A stretch of DNA of 64,000 nucleotides, taken from positions 124,001-188,000 of the forward strand of contig MBPM02000073.1 of the NCBI GenBank assembly GCA_001695595.3, given 5' to 3'. This DNA comes from Plasmopara viticola. Lineage: Eukaryota > Oomycota > Peronosporomycetes > Peronosporales > Peronosporaceae. Within the stretch, counting starts at the first letter, position 1; each line of letters begins with the position of its first letter. The translations under genes and the position numbers were made by a program. Positions 31,775 to 43,860 of the stretch are shown piece after piece. The notes beneath the pieces are model-generated. The model searched no databases. It worked only from the letters and a program-made list of their open reading frames with translations, and was not told where the DNA came from.

Positions 31775-34700
31775 ATTGTGGGAAATGCAAGGGATATTTC
31801 GTTGATAGAAGTCAAGGAGAAGCGGCTCAAAGAGTCAGAGAAGCTGCAGATGAAAGAAGCTACAGAGAAAGCGTTTCGCGTTAATGGAAATGGAAATGGA
31901 TGCTAGAAGATTTGAAGGTGGACGGGACAATGGGCGAAAGGGTGGTCCTACACGCAATAACGGCGGATTCAAGGTCAAGTGCTTCAACTGTGACCAGTTT
32001 GGACACATGAAGCGGAACTGCCCGGCCGGTAAAATATTCAACAGCGATGACACGGTGTTTGCTGTTGGTAAAGGGAAGTCATCAGGATGGCTGATTGATA
32101 GTGAAGCAACTTCCCACATGACCCCACACAGGAAGGACTTGTTTGATTACAAGGGCCTAGAAGCTAGCATCGAAGTTACGATTGCAAAAGGGAAGAAGTT
32201 GCTTGTCAAGGGAGTCGGCACGGTAAAATTGACTGGTTTGAACGGAATGAGGATTCGCATGGTTGAAGTTCTGCACATTTCCGGACTCGACAGAAGGTTG
32301 CTGTCAGTTGGCAAGCTGGCAGAGCGTGGCATGAGTGTGGAATTTTTGCGTTCGTCATGTGTCATTTGGAACAAGAAGCAAGCAATTGCGTCGGGCACAA
32401 AAGCTGGAAAGTCGTATTTTCTTGACTGTGAGCAAGAAGAAGCATGTCTCGTTGAATATACCGGGGCTGACAATCAGTGGGAGCTTTGGCATGCACGCAT
32501 GGGGCACCCCAGCAAGGATGCGCTGATCAGGACACAGCGATTAACTAATGGTATCCCAATTATCAAGCAAAGTGTGGAAATATTGTGTGCCGGGTGTTTG
32601 AAGGGCAAGCAGACGATCACGGTGTTTCCGTCTCGTTCAATGACAAAGACGACACGTGTGTTGGAGCGTGTTCACACATGTGTCATGGGGCCAATGCGAA
32701 CTATCTCGAAGGGTGGTGCCAAATACATTCTCACGTTTGTGGATGACTTTTCACGATATGTTGCAATTTTTCTGATCAAGAGCAAGAGTGAAGTGGCTGG
32801 CAAGTTCAAGGAGTTTCTGACATTATACGAAAACCAGTGGGGTGCACGACTAAGATGTTTGCGATCCGACAACGGAACCGAGTTCGTAAACAAGAAAATG
32901 GCGGGAATATGTCAAGAGAACGGCATTGTACACCAGCGCTCCGTCCCATACAGCCCGCAGCAGAACGGAGTAGTGGAGCGTATGAACAGGACAATTATGG
33001 AGAAAAACCGCAGCATGTTACACTACAAGAGCGTTTCGACGGAATGGTGGGCGGAAGCGGTTAATACAGCGGTCTATTTATATAATCGCTCCAGCAATAC
33101 GGTCCATCCTGACACCACGCCGTATGAGCTAGTTTTTAAGATGAAGCCTCGAATGGATCACCTGCGCGTATTTTGTTCGCAAGGCTACGCTCATATTGAC
33201 GATGTGAAACGGACCAAACTGGAACCCAAGAGCTTCAAGTGTATGTTTCTTGGCTATGCAGAGAATGTCAAGGGCTATCGCGTGTTTGACTTGAAGAATG
33301 CCAAGATTAAAGTGACCCGATCTGTCAAGTTGGATGAGCGTGAGGTGGGCGGCATCTACGACACGCAAGAGCTTAGGCCGGAAACAATTGTTCAAGTAGT
33401 TAAGGATGGTGATGAATTCAATGTTCAGCATCAAGTGGATCGACAGTCAGTTCCGGACGATCTCATGGGAGCTGTCGAAGAGACAGTCGAGGATGTCGAT
33501 ATGGAGGATGTAAATCGTATGCCAAGCGCCGTTGTACAGCGGCTAATGCCTTGTGAGAGCCCTGTACGAAACGGGCTTGAGCTAATGGAGTATCATCAAC
33601 CTTCCCAAGTGCAACAAGAAGATCGTTTGGTGTTTTCGGCCTGAATTGGAGCAAACACGAATAAGACGTGAGCCAGTGCTAATGCTAAGAAACGATTCTG
33701 ATGGTGGAGAGTCAACAGAAGGCAGTGAGAGCCCACCGACTCCAAAGCGTGCTAGGATTGACGAAGATGGACTAATTGCGGAAGCCTTTCTTGCCTACGC
33801 TGTGAATATTGACGATGATACGGACTCACCAACTACTTGTACTCAAGCAATGGCAAGCGACGATGCAATGAAATGGCGTGAAGCAATGGATGCTGAGCTT
33901 CGCTCTCACGAAGAGAATAAAACGTGGACATTTCAGCCACGAGGAAAGATTGGACGCACAATTGGATCACGATGGGTATTTGCCAAAAAGCGTGATCAGA
34001 ATGGCGCTATCGTGCGATACAAGGCACGACTAGTCGCGAAAGGTTTCAAGCAGAAGTATGGCGTTGACTTTTTCGAGACATATTCCCCGGTCGCCAACAT
34101 GAATTCGATCCGAATAATTCTCGCGGTATGTGTTGAATGTGGCTATCAAATGGAACATTTGGACGTCGACACGGCTTTTCTTAATAGCGTGTTGACGGAC
34201 AACGTGTTTATGGAAGTTCCGCTTGGTGTCGACAATGCTCAAGGAAACATATGTCAACTAAACAAGGCTATTTACGGACTTAAGCAAGCAGCGAGTGCCT
34301 GAAACAAGACAATACATCGTGTCTTTATCAGGAATGGCTTTAAGAGTTGCGGAGCAGATCAATGTGTTTATGTCAAGAGAACTAAAGAGGGTTTTGCTTA
34401 CGTTGGACTATATGTGGATGACATGATTATCGCAGCAAGAAGCAGCAAAGAATTAAATCAAGTAAAGGGAGTACTCAAGAATGCTTTCAAGATGAAGGAG
34501 CTTGGTCAGGCGGAATTTATCTTGGGTATGGAAATTGATCACGACAGGTCAGCTGGAATTTTGATGATCAAACAGACTCGCTACATCGATGACGTGGTCA
34601 AGCGATTCGGTCAACAAGATGCCATAAGTGTTGAAAACCCTTGCGTATCCGGATTGAAGCTGTCGTCAAAGCAGTCACCCACATCGGAAGAGGGACGGTC

Positions 34701-35344
34701 GACAATGCGATCAAAGCCTGATCGCTCTTTGATTGGATGCTTGCTGTACATAACGACATGCACTCGGCCTGATATTGCTTACGTGGTGACGCAGCTATCA
34801 CGTTTTCTGGAGAACCCAGGACTACAACATTGGAGCGCAGCAATTCGAGTAGTACGGTATCTGAAGACCACGCGTCAAATCGGTATCGTCTACCGAGAAA
34901 CTGGAAGCGTTACGGTCAAGGCATACTCGGATGCAGATTGGGGCAGCAACACGGATGACAGACGCTCGGTCTCGGGAATTATGGTCATGATTGCAAGCGC
35001 ACCAGTGGTATTTAAGTCGAAGTACCAGCGGACAGTTGCGCTGAGCTCAGCGGAAGCTGAGTATATGGCTCTCAGTTTATGCACACAAGAAGTTCTTTGG
35101 ACGCGGGCAGTGCTAAAGGACATGGGTCACGAGCAAGTTGAAGGCACACAGGTTTGGGAAGACAAACCAGGGTGCTATTGCGATAGTCAATAACGCCGGA
35201 TACCATGCTAGGACGAAGCATGTGGACATCAAGCACCACTTTATTCGTGAGATCGTGCAAGAAGTACTGTTAGAGATCGAATATATCGACACGAAGAGTC
35301 AGCTTGCAGATATGCTGACGAAGGCAGTTGGACCAAGATGCTGA
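31775..35344 (+). pseudogene. Copia A pol (protease, integrase, RT, RNase H)
   Basis: The zinc knuckle CFNCDQFGHMKRNC is intact. The protease motif is LIDSEATSH instead of DSG, and the first integrase Asp is lost (VHTCVMGP). HHCC, SDNGTEF and the later Glu remain. RT keeps LYVDDMI; RNase H has YSDADWGS and SSAEAEYMAL. Lesions: 2-bp deletion near 31900, extra T near 33630, TGA at 34300-34302 replacing the Trp of ASAW, extra A near 35165. Confidence 0.88.
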
Positions 35345-35419
35345 AATATTTGCGCGAAGCCTCCGGAATCAAGACAAAGTCAGCAACATAGGACACACAG
35401 CATTAGCGGTGAGTGGGAG

Positions 35420-35565
35420 TGTTAACATTACACCGCTGAATGCATGTTGAACAGGTGGATGGCTTCACAGTAATTACAAGTACGTCACAATTAGTAATTA
35501 CATATGGTAGCCGTTCATCGGTCAGGATAAATATATTCACTTCGGTTTTTACTTTCTTCTCAACA
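35420..35565 (+). repeat. Copia A 3' LTR
   Basis: 146 bp, preceded by the purine tract GAGTGGGAG and followed by ACGGC. Confidence 0.9.
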
Positions 35566-36172
35566 ACGGCTTCACATTCATCTTTACATCACGATTGGTC
35601 GCATAAACCATCGACATATGGTCCACACGACAAGATATCCATGAGCAGCCGGTCTGATGAATAACAAACTTTAAGTCAATCAATTTGACCAAGGAGTGTG
35701 GTCTTTAACGCTAGAGTCTTAAGAGCGGTACATTTAACTATCGAAGACTTTTAGCCACTTTCAAAAATATATCTACCTCAATCTTTTTGAGGGCATCGCG
35801 CTTGTCACAGTACATTGCGTTGCTTTGTCACTCTCTCGACTGGACTGGTGGTGTGACGTTATAAGTGGACGCTCTAATTCAGTGCTTAAGCGCTTGTTTT
35901 ATGTTCCGATGCGAAAAAATTGACCGATACTCAAATTGTCATCTCAAATTTTAACTGAACATGAGCTTTTTGCCAATGAACGTCAACGTGATCAAGTGTA
36001 AGAATTTATTCTTTTGTAGATGAAGGCTAGCGATTACTGTACGAGTGTTTTTTTTGTTGCGACCTGGAGAAGTAGAGATAACGTTATTATTTTTAATTGA
36101 CCAGCGCACTCACGGTCCAAAGTGATTTGAAATCTAAATTAGTAATTACATTATTTCCCTCTAAGAGGTGAA

Positions 36173-36355
36173 ATGGCAGAAAAGGAGACTGTCGCACAGT
36201 CTGAAGCACCGCAAATACTAAAAAGTGGCAGGGAACCTGGTCGCGTTGATGACGACTTTGCTGCTACCGACAAAGACTTTAGGATCATATGCGACGGCGC
36301 CATGAGTTTAAAGCTTCAACATACCGCCATAAGCTTATGTACTTATCGTTTGTGA
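36173..36355 (+). CDS. Small hypothetical ORF (60 aa)
   Basis: ATG frame MAEKETVAQSEAPQILKSGR.. to TGA, duplicated unchanged at 44467-44649. No family recognised and no signal peptide. Could be a leftover exon; support is weak. Confidence 0.2.
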   Translation: MAEKETVAQSEAPQILKSGREPGRVDDDFAATDKDFRIICDGAMSLKLQHTAISLCTYRL

Positions 36356-36800
36356 AGTCTAGTAGACAAAATGTGAAATGTAACATTTTCGGCATCACTG
36401 ACTTTTGGCTACAGCATTTTATTTAGGTGAGGGAGTCTTCATTGTCTTTACTACCTGATAGCAAACACACCATCTCACTAAACGACAATCCAAAAGGTCC
36501 AATGCCGTCTCAAAATATCTAGCAATGCTATTCATTGCGACATTTTACTACTGTGCCTCATTGTCCTACAAAGTACGCCCCCATTCGTCGCATAAACCAT
36601 ACGCCAAGGACAAATGTGAGCAGCCGCTCTGATAAGGGGGAGTGTCTGTTATCTTTACTACCTGATAGCAAACACATCATCTCGATTCTATCCACTAAAC
36701 GGCAGTTCAAGGAGTCCAACGCCATCTTAAAATATTTAGCAATGTGTCTTACTCCTAAAGTAATAGCAAATAGTAATTCGTAGTATGCGATGCAACTGCA

Positions 36801-37001
36801 TCATTCTTTTAAGTAACGATCGGAAATGAAAAGCGTCCTATGTAAACCGACAGTCATCTTAATCATTGCATCAGCTTTAGCAGCTGTACCACTTTTGATT
36901 TTGTTGACCATTTCTACAGCTGAACCGGGAGCGAAGATTCTGATAGTAATATGTTGTAGAATTACAGCATTGTGCAAAGGCGCAATATGTGTTGTACTCA
37001 T
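36801..37001 (-). CDS. Small conserved ORF in the spacer (66 aa)
   Basis: ATG frame with IRIFAPGSAVEMVNKIKSGT and AADAMIKMTV-like helix. Copies at 45095-45295 and 52575-52772 stay open with a few substitutions; at 58917-59327 a related frame runs on for 136 codons into the Q piece. Possibly a gene fragment carried by the array; no function assigned. Confidence 0.25.
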   Translation of the reverse strand: MSTTHIAPLHNAVILQHITIRIFAPGSAVEMVNKIKSGTAAKADAMIKMTVGLHRTLFISDRYLKE

Positions 37002-37033
37002 CTAATGGCGCTTCCACCGATCGATGATAAATT

Positions 37034-38380
37034 TAAAGGCTCTCACGGTCGCATTGATCAACCTTGTGACTGGAATCGAACGTACGGCTTACTAGACGGT
37101 AGCCGAGGGCTGCTTTAAGCCAAGTGCGAATGCAAGCACCTTTTGACCCATCCACCGATTGGAATTGCTTGGTATTGGATGGCGAGCTGAGTAGGGCAGC
37201 AGAAGGCGAGATAGTCATGTTTCGTTCGCCTGACAAACTCTGCAATTAATAGACCCAGGTGACCGCACCGTCATCGCTCGATCCAGAGCAGACAAACAAA
37301 CTTCTTCACCAGCTGCCTCAAAACAGAACGTTCGCTTGGTTTCATCTCTAAAAAGCGTACAGACAGCATGTCATCGTGCAACTGAACATCTCCACGTGGC
37401 TTGTCAAAACTACTACTGCAGCGATGCCCACTTCTCTCTTGTTGCTACCTTCGTTTTCTTAATCAGTACAAAATATCGTCGTTTCCACCTCTTCACAAAA
37501 CTGTCAAGTTGAGTCTCATTTGCGCGATTAAGACTCTTCTTCATGACATTCGCCTGCTTGTAAGGCAGCCACTGCGTATCAACTCTCGGTCAATACGTAT
37601 CCACGACGAGCTTCCCGTCGATCTTTGCGATTGTTGCTCGAATGTCTCGAATTTTCCTCGGTATTTCATGTAAACATACTTCATAAAGCTTGGGAAAGGT
37701 TGGGGTGACGCCCTCCTTCCAAGCGCGGGGGCTAAATGCTCGCGCGCTTCAGGCAGGTGCTCTCTGGCATCTGCAGTTCTCTAACGAGTCTCACCCTCGA
37801 CGCGACGGTCTCCAGCACCGGGCGCCACCTGGGCTCTTACCAAGTCAGAGCTAAGCAAAATAATGGAAGACCCTCACGACTTCGGTGCTGGCTGCACCGC
37901 CCGCCGAACGAGACCCGACGTATGCGGACACCACTCTTTGCCGTGGACTAGCCAGACTGAGCCTAGCACGCGCATAACTTGGCAACGCGATAACGTAATA
38001 CATTACATTACATACTTCATAAAGTCTCTTGATCTGGTACGCACTCTGACTTTTAAATAGGAACTTCTCGCCAAGCCGAAGCTCTCCACGAAAACTTCTT
38101 ACTGCCCAATTGTCGATGGCTTCGTTGTACGTCCTCTGCGGTCTGCACCACCACCACATATTCGTGCTCCTCTGCGCCGTACTTGCCGCCCACAAACTTG
38201 GCTGTTAGCTCCTCTTTCGTCATGATTTTTACTTCGACATCCATCCGATCCGCGCTGCTTTTCTACATTTCGACTTTGTGTGTGTATCAACAGTCAATCG
38301 AATACAAAGAAGGTTGTGTAGGGGTGCTATAAAAAGTGGGGTGCAAGGTTGTTAAAGAAAACGGTGGGGTAGCGGCTCCC
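37034..38380 (-). mobile_element. PH-carrying TIR element, copy P3 with SINE insertion
   Basis: Same structure as P2, right terminus at 38371-38380, left end replaced by the Q piece. Interrupted by the SINE-like element at 37689-38009. The minus strand retains VEVKIMTKEELTAKFVGGKY at about 38240-38180. Confidence 0.7.
37689..38009 (+). mobile_element. SINE-like element, copy c, with 15-bp target duplication
   Basis: 321 bp between two copies of ACATACTTCATAAAG (37674-37688, 38010-38024). The uninterrupted sequence exists in copy P2. The long target duplication plus simple-repeat tail indicates retroposition by a LINE machinery. Confidence 0.85.
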
Positions 38381-38740
38381 GAATTTTACTAGATACTCAT
38401 TTGTTAATGAGCTTCACCCGAGCAAACGCAAGCGGAAAGTTCAATAGAACGTGGCATTCTTTCGTCAGCAGCGATCGATATCGTTTGAATTGTGCGTGGT
38501 AACTATGACAAGACGAAATTGAATCTCGGACTGCAGTCTTTTTCCATCAAAAAAACAAAGCAACTGGTTCGAATGAGTAAACCAACTTAAAAGAACAATA
38601 TATTTTATTGTTACTAAAGCATTACGATGTTCCGGTATTGGTTTCTCTTTAGTTTTGGCTTACAACGAGTCAACTTGTCTTGCTTGAATGGTTTGAAAGG
38701 TGGATTCCACGACGCTTGATGACCTCGGAAACCACGATGG

Positions 38741-38860
38741 TTAATGTGGCCTATACCAGATTGTAGGAGTGGGAGTACTTTCTTGCGATAAGGACATGAC
38801 CCCATGACCTGTGACCAGGAGGGTCGCTAGAATAAGCACAAAACCGCACGACCGACGCAT
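38741..38860 (-). CDS. Small secreted peptide E5 (39 aa)
   Basis: Tandem-duplicate partner of E4; residue 3 is Arg instead of Gln (MRRSCGFVLIL..). Same length, signal and Pro/Thr-rich tail. The same caveats apply. Confidence 0.5.
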   Translation of the reverse strand: MRRSCGFVLILATLLVTGHGVMSLSQESTPTPTIWYRPH

Positions 38861-38965
38861 GCTTCACCACTTGTAGTGCGAAAAGAAAAATCGGCTCCTG
38901 GTCGTGCTTCAGCTGCAGAAAGTGCATTTACCTTGCAACTTAGATGGGCAACAATCACATGAGAG

Positions 38966-39195
38966 TGTTGGTATTACACCGCTGAGTGCATCGGAGACAG
39001 GTAAAGGACGACACAAGAATATGGACATGATTACGGTTAGGTGATGACGACATAGGCTGACGTCACTGGAAGGACTTCATTAGATGACGCACATAGAGCT
39101 TCTATAAAGGATCCCGAAGGATAGGCTTAGAAGTGGCAATAGCGAATTAAGGACGTTCACTTCGCATTCTACCTCGCTCACACATCTTTTCAACA
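38966..39195 (+). repeat. Solo LTR2, second tandem unit
   Basis: Copy of 30667-30896 with GAGAG on both sides; arose by the segmental duplication, not by a new insertion. Confidence 0.85.
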
Positions 39196-39434
39196 GAGAG
39201 CGACAAGATGCGAAAGAAAAGAGGCGAGTAGGCTATGGTAGGCTATCCATGTTTGCAAATCTTTCGTATAACATGGAATGCCGGTAGTATACTCCTGATT
39301 ACGCGAGCGTTCGCAAGGTCGTACCTGTCGCGAGGTCCAATGCCGTCTAAATTTTTTTTTTTATTTAGCAATGCTTTTTACTGCGACATTATACTACTGC
39401 GCCTTTTGCACTTTAATGTCCTACAAAGTACGGC

Positions 39435-39580
39435 TGTTAACATTACACCGCTGAATGCATATTGATTAGGTGAATGGCTCCACAGTATTTACAAGTACGT
39501 TACAGTTAGTAATTACATATGGTACCCGTTCATTGGTCGAGATAAATATATTCACTTCGGTTTTTACTTTCTTCTCAACA
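39435..39580 (+). repeat. Copia B 5' LTR
   Basis: Same sequence as the 5' LTR of A. Confidence 0.9.
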
Positions 39581-39622
39581 GGTCAACAGCCGCAACAAGC
39601 TCAAGCAACGTTCTCGCCCAAT

Positions 39623-40073
39623 ATGAACAAGCGCACCGAAGTCCTCCTAGGAAGTGGTAATTATTATCACTGGAAGTTTAACATGGAAGGGTGTCCTGGG
39701 ACACATCATAGCCGTCAAGGAAGAGAAGGACGTCACGGAGGCGTGGCTGGTTAATGATGCCAAGGCGCTAGGCATCATTGCTCAAGGCGTTGAGATCCAG
39801 CACCAGACCAAGATTCGGTCGGCTACGCGTGCTATGGAGGCGTGGGGAACCCTCCGCGATTTCTACAATCGCTCGACTCTTCACAATCGTGTTGTGATGA
39901 CTCGTCGTCTACATGATTTCAAGATGGAAAGTGGAACAAGCATGGCAGAGCATCTGGACTCTTTTGACGAGCTAGTAGTGGGACTACAGACTACGGGAGA
40001 GCAAATTGATGAGTCACGCCAGCTGGTGGTACTTCTCAGCAGTCTACCTTCGGAGTACGAATTTATTTCATGA
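39623..40073 (+). pseudogene. Copia B gag
   Basis: As in A: the 17-bp internal deletion and terminal TGA are shared. Confidence 0.85.
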
Positions 40074-43000
40074 ATTGTGGGAAATGCAAGGGATATTTCG
40101 TTGATAGAAGTCAAGGAGAAGCGGCTCAAAGAGTCAGAGAAGCTGCAGATGAAAGAAGCTACAGAGAAAGCGTTTCGCGTTAATGGAAATGGAAATGGAT
40201 GCTAGAAGATTTGAAGGTGGACGGGACAATGGGCGAAAGGGTGGTCCTACACGCAATAACGGCGGATTCAAGGTCAAGTGCTTCAACTGTGACCAGTTTG
40301 GACACATGAAGCGGAACTGCCCGGCCGGTAAAATATTCAACAGCGATGACACGGTGTTTGCTGTTGGTAAAGGGAAGTCATCAGGATGGCTGATTGATAG
40401 TGAAGCAACTTCCCACATGACCCCACACAGGAAGGACTTGTTTGATTACAAGGGCCTAGAAGCTAGCATCGAAGTTACGATTGCAAAAGGGAAGAAGTTG
40501 CTTGTCAAGGGAGTCGGCACGGTAAAATTGACTGGTTTGAACGGAATGAGGATTCGCATGGTTGAAGTTCTGCACATTTCCGGACTCGACAGAAGGTTGC
40601 TGTCAGTTGGCAAGCTGGCAGAGCGTGGCATGAGTGTGGAATTTTTGCGTTCGTCATGTGTCATTTGGAACAAGAAGCAAGCAATTGCGTCGGGCACAAA
40701 AGCTGGAAAGTCGTATTTTCTTGACTGTGAGCAAGAAGAAGCATGTCTCGTTGAATATACCGGGGCTGACAATCAGTGGGAGCTTTGGCATGCACGCATG
40801 GGGCACCCCAGCAAGGATGCGCTGATCAGGACACAGCGATTAACTAATGGTATCCCAATTATCAAGCAAAGTGTGGAAATATTGTGTGCCGGGTGTTTGA
40901 AGGGCAAGCAGACGATCACGGTGTTTCCGTCTCGTTCAATGACAAAGACGACACGTGTGTTGGAGCGTGTTCACACATGTGTCATGGGGCCAATGCGAAC
41001 TATCTCGAAGGGTGGTGCCAAATACATTCTCACGTTTGTGGATGACTTTTCACGATATGTTGCAATTTTTCTGATCAAGAGCAAGAGTGAAGTGGCTGGC
41101 AAGTTCAAGGAGTTTCTGACATTATACGAAAACCAGTGGGGTGCACGACTAAGATGTTTGCGATCCGACAACGGAACCGAGTTCGTAAACAAGAAAATGG
41201 CGGGAATATGTCAAGAGAACGGCATTGTACACCAGCGCTCCGTCCCATACAGCCCGCAGCAGAACGGAGTAGTGGAGCGTATGAACAGGACAATTATGGA
41301 GAAAAACCGCAGCATGTTACACTACAAGAGCGTTTCGACGGAATGGTGGGCGGAAGCGGTTAATACAGCGGTCTATTTATATAATCGCTCCAGCAATACG
41401 GTCCATCCTGACACCACGCCGTATGAGCTAGTTTTTAAGATGAAGCCTCGAATGGATCACCTGCGCGTATTTTGTTCGCAAGGCTACGCTCATATCGATG
41501 TGAAACGGACCAAACTGGAACCCAAGAGCTTCAAGTGTATGTTTCTTGGCTATGCAGAGAATGTCAAGGGCTATCGCGTGTTTGACTTGAAGAATGCCAA
41601 GATTAAAGTGACCCGATCTGTCAAGTTGGATGAGCGTGAGGTGGGCGGCATCTACGACACGCAAGAGCTTAGGCCGGAAACAATTGTTCAAGTAGTTAAG
41701 GATGGTGATGAAGTCAATGTTCAGCATCAAGTGGATCGACAGTCAGTTCCGGACGATCTCATGGGAGCTGTCGAAGAGACAGTCGAGGATGTCGATATGG
41801 AGGATGTAAATCGTACGCCAAGCGCCGTTGTACAGCGGCTAATGCCTTGTGAGAGCCCTGTACGAAACGGGCTTGAGCTAATGGAGTATCATCAACCTTC
41901 CCAAGTGCAACAAGAAGATCGTTTGGTGTTTTCGGCCTGAATTGGAGCAAACACGAATAAGACGTGAGCCAGTGCTAATGCTAAGAAACGATTCTGATGG
42001 TGGAGAGTCAACAGAAGGCAGTGAGAGCCCACCGACTCCAAAGCGTGCTAGGATTGACGAAGATGGACTAATTGCGGAAGCCTTTCTTGCCTACGCTGTG
42101 AATATTGACGATGATACGGACTCACCAACTACTTGTACTCAAGCAATGGCAAGCGACGATGCAATGAAATGGCGTGAAGCAATGGATGCTGAGCTTCGCT
42201 CTCACGAAGAGAATAAAACGTGGACATTTCAGCCACGAGGAAAGATTGGACGCACAATTGGATCACGATGGGTATTTGCCAAAAAGCGTGATCAGAATGG
42301 CGCTATCGTGCGATACAAGGCACGACTAGTCGCGAAAGGTTTCAAGCAGAAGTATGGCGTTGACTTTTTCGAGACATATTCCCCGGTCGCCAACATGAAT
42401 TCGATCCGAATAATTCTCGCGGTATGTGTTGAATGTGGCTATCAAATGGAACAGCTGGACGTCGACACGGCTTTTCTTAATAGCGTGTTGACGGACAACG
42501 TGTTTATGGAAGTTCCGCTTGGTGTCGACAATGCTCAAGGAAACATATGTCAACTAAACAAGGCTATTTACGGACTTAAGCAAGCAGCGAGTGCCTGAAA
42601 CAAGACAATACATCGTGTCTTTATCAGGAATGGCTTTAAGAGTTGCGGAGCAGATCAATGTGTTTATGTCAAGAGAACTAAAGAGGGTTTTGCTTACGTT
42701 GGACTATATGTGGATGACATGATTATCGCAGCAAGAAGCAGCAAAGAATTAAATCAAGTAAAGGGAGTACTCAAGAATGCTTTCAAGATGAAGGAGCTTG
42801 GTCAGGCGGAATTTATCTTGGGTATGGAAATTGATCACGACAGGTCAGCTGGAATTTTGATGATCAAACAGACTCGCTACATCGATGACGTGGTCAAGCG
42901 ATTCGGTCAACAAGATGCCATAAGTGTTGAAAACCCTTGCGTATCCGGATTGAAGCTGTCGTCAAAGCAGTCACCCACATCGGAAGAGGGACGGTCGACA

Positions 43001-43639
43001 ATGCGATCAAAGCCTGATCGCTCTTTGATTGGATGCTTGCTGTACATAACGACATGCACTCGGCCTGATATTGCTTACGTGGTGACGCAGCTATCACGTT
43101 TTCTGGAGAACCCAGGACTACAACATTGGAGCGCAGCAATTCGAGTAGTACGGTATCTGAAGACCACGCGTCAAATCGGTATCGTCTACCGAGAAACTGG
43201 AAGCGTTACGGTCAAGGCATACTCGGATGCAGATTGGGGCAGCAACACGGATGACAGACGCTCGGTCTCGGGAATTATGGTCATGATTGCAAGCGCACCA
43301 GTGGTATTTAAGTCGAAGTACCAGCGGACAGTTGCGCTGAGCTCAGCGGAAGCTGAGTATATGGCTCTCAGTTTATGCACACAAGAAGTTCTTTGGACGC
43401 GGGCAGTGCTAAAGGACATGGGTCACGAGCAAGTTGAAGGCACACAGGTTTGGGAAGACAAACCAGGGTGCTATTGCGATAGTCAATAACGCCGGATACC
43501 ATGCTAGGACGAAGCATGTGACATCAAGCACCACTTTATTCGTGAGATCGTGCAAGAAGTACTGTTAGAGATCGAATATATCGACACGAAGAGTCAGCTT
43601 GCAGATATGCTGACGAAGGCAGTTGGACCAAGATGCTGA
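40074..43639 (+). pseudogene. Copia B pol
   Basis: Same domain content and same inactivating changes as A (DSE protease, first integrase Asp to Cys, TGA in RT, frameshift before the last 60 codons), plus a private 1-bp deletion in the KHVDIKHHF region. Confidence 0.88.
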
Positions 43640-43714
43640 AATATTTGCGCGAAGCCTCCGGAATCAAGACAAAGTCAGCAACATAGGACACACAGCATTA
43701 GCGGTGAGTGGGAG

Positions 43715-43860
43715 TGTTAACATTACACCGCTGAATGCATGTTGAACAGGTGGATGGCTTCACAGTAATTACAAGTACGTCACAATTAGTAATTACATAT
43801 GGTAGCCGTTCATCGGTCAGGATAAATATATTCACTTCGGTTTTTACTTTCTTTTCAACA
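43715..43860 (+). repeat. Copia B 3' LTR
   Basis: Differs from the 3' LTR of A by one visible substitution near the end (CTTTTCAACA). Confidence 0.9.

Larger units (their letters stand above)
31136..35565 (+). mobile_element. Copia element A (full length, inactive)
   Basis: 4430 bp with two 146-bp LTRs and 5-bp target duplications ACGGC (31131-31135 and 35566-35570). Order of domains: gag, zinc knuckle, protease, integrase, RT, RNase H, i.e. Ty1/Copia. The LTRs differ at about a dozen positions, so insertion is not recent. Several frameshifts and stops are shared with copy B. Confidence 0.93.
35566..37033 (+). repeat. Spacer repeat S, unit A
   Basis: Contains the block with GCATAAACCATC, GATAAGGGGGAGTGTCTGTT and TATCCACTAAACGGCAGTTC, partly present twice within the unit. 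Otherwise non-coding apart from the two small ORFs listed. Confidence 0.65.
39435..43860 (+). mobile_element. Copia element B (tandem duplicate of A, inactive)
   Basis: 4426 bp, LTRs 146 bp, the same ACGGC duplications (39430-39434, 43861-43865) and the same lesions as A. Private changes include loss of one Asp codon near 41497 and a 1-bp deletion near 43519. Confidence 0.93.

Noticed and set aside
32147..32473. Recurrent 108-codon minus-strand frames inside Copia pol (also 40446, 48578, 54943)
   Set aside because: Exact antisense shadows of the protease/integrase coding strand; conserved only because the plus strand is.
36173..36355. 60-aa ORF as a secreted effector
   Set aside because: No signal peptide, and its two copies are explained by the tandem duplication alone; listed only as a weak hypothetical.
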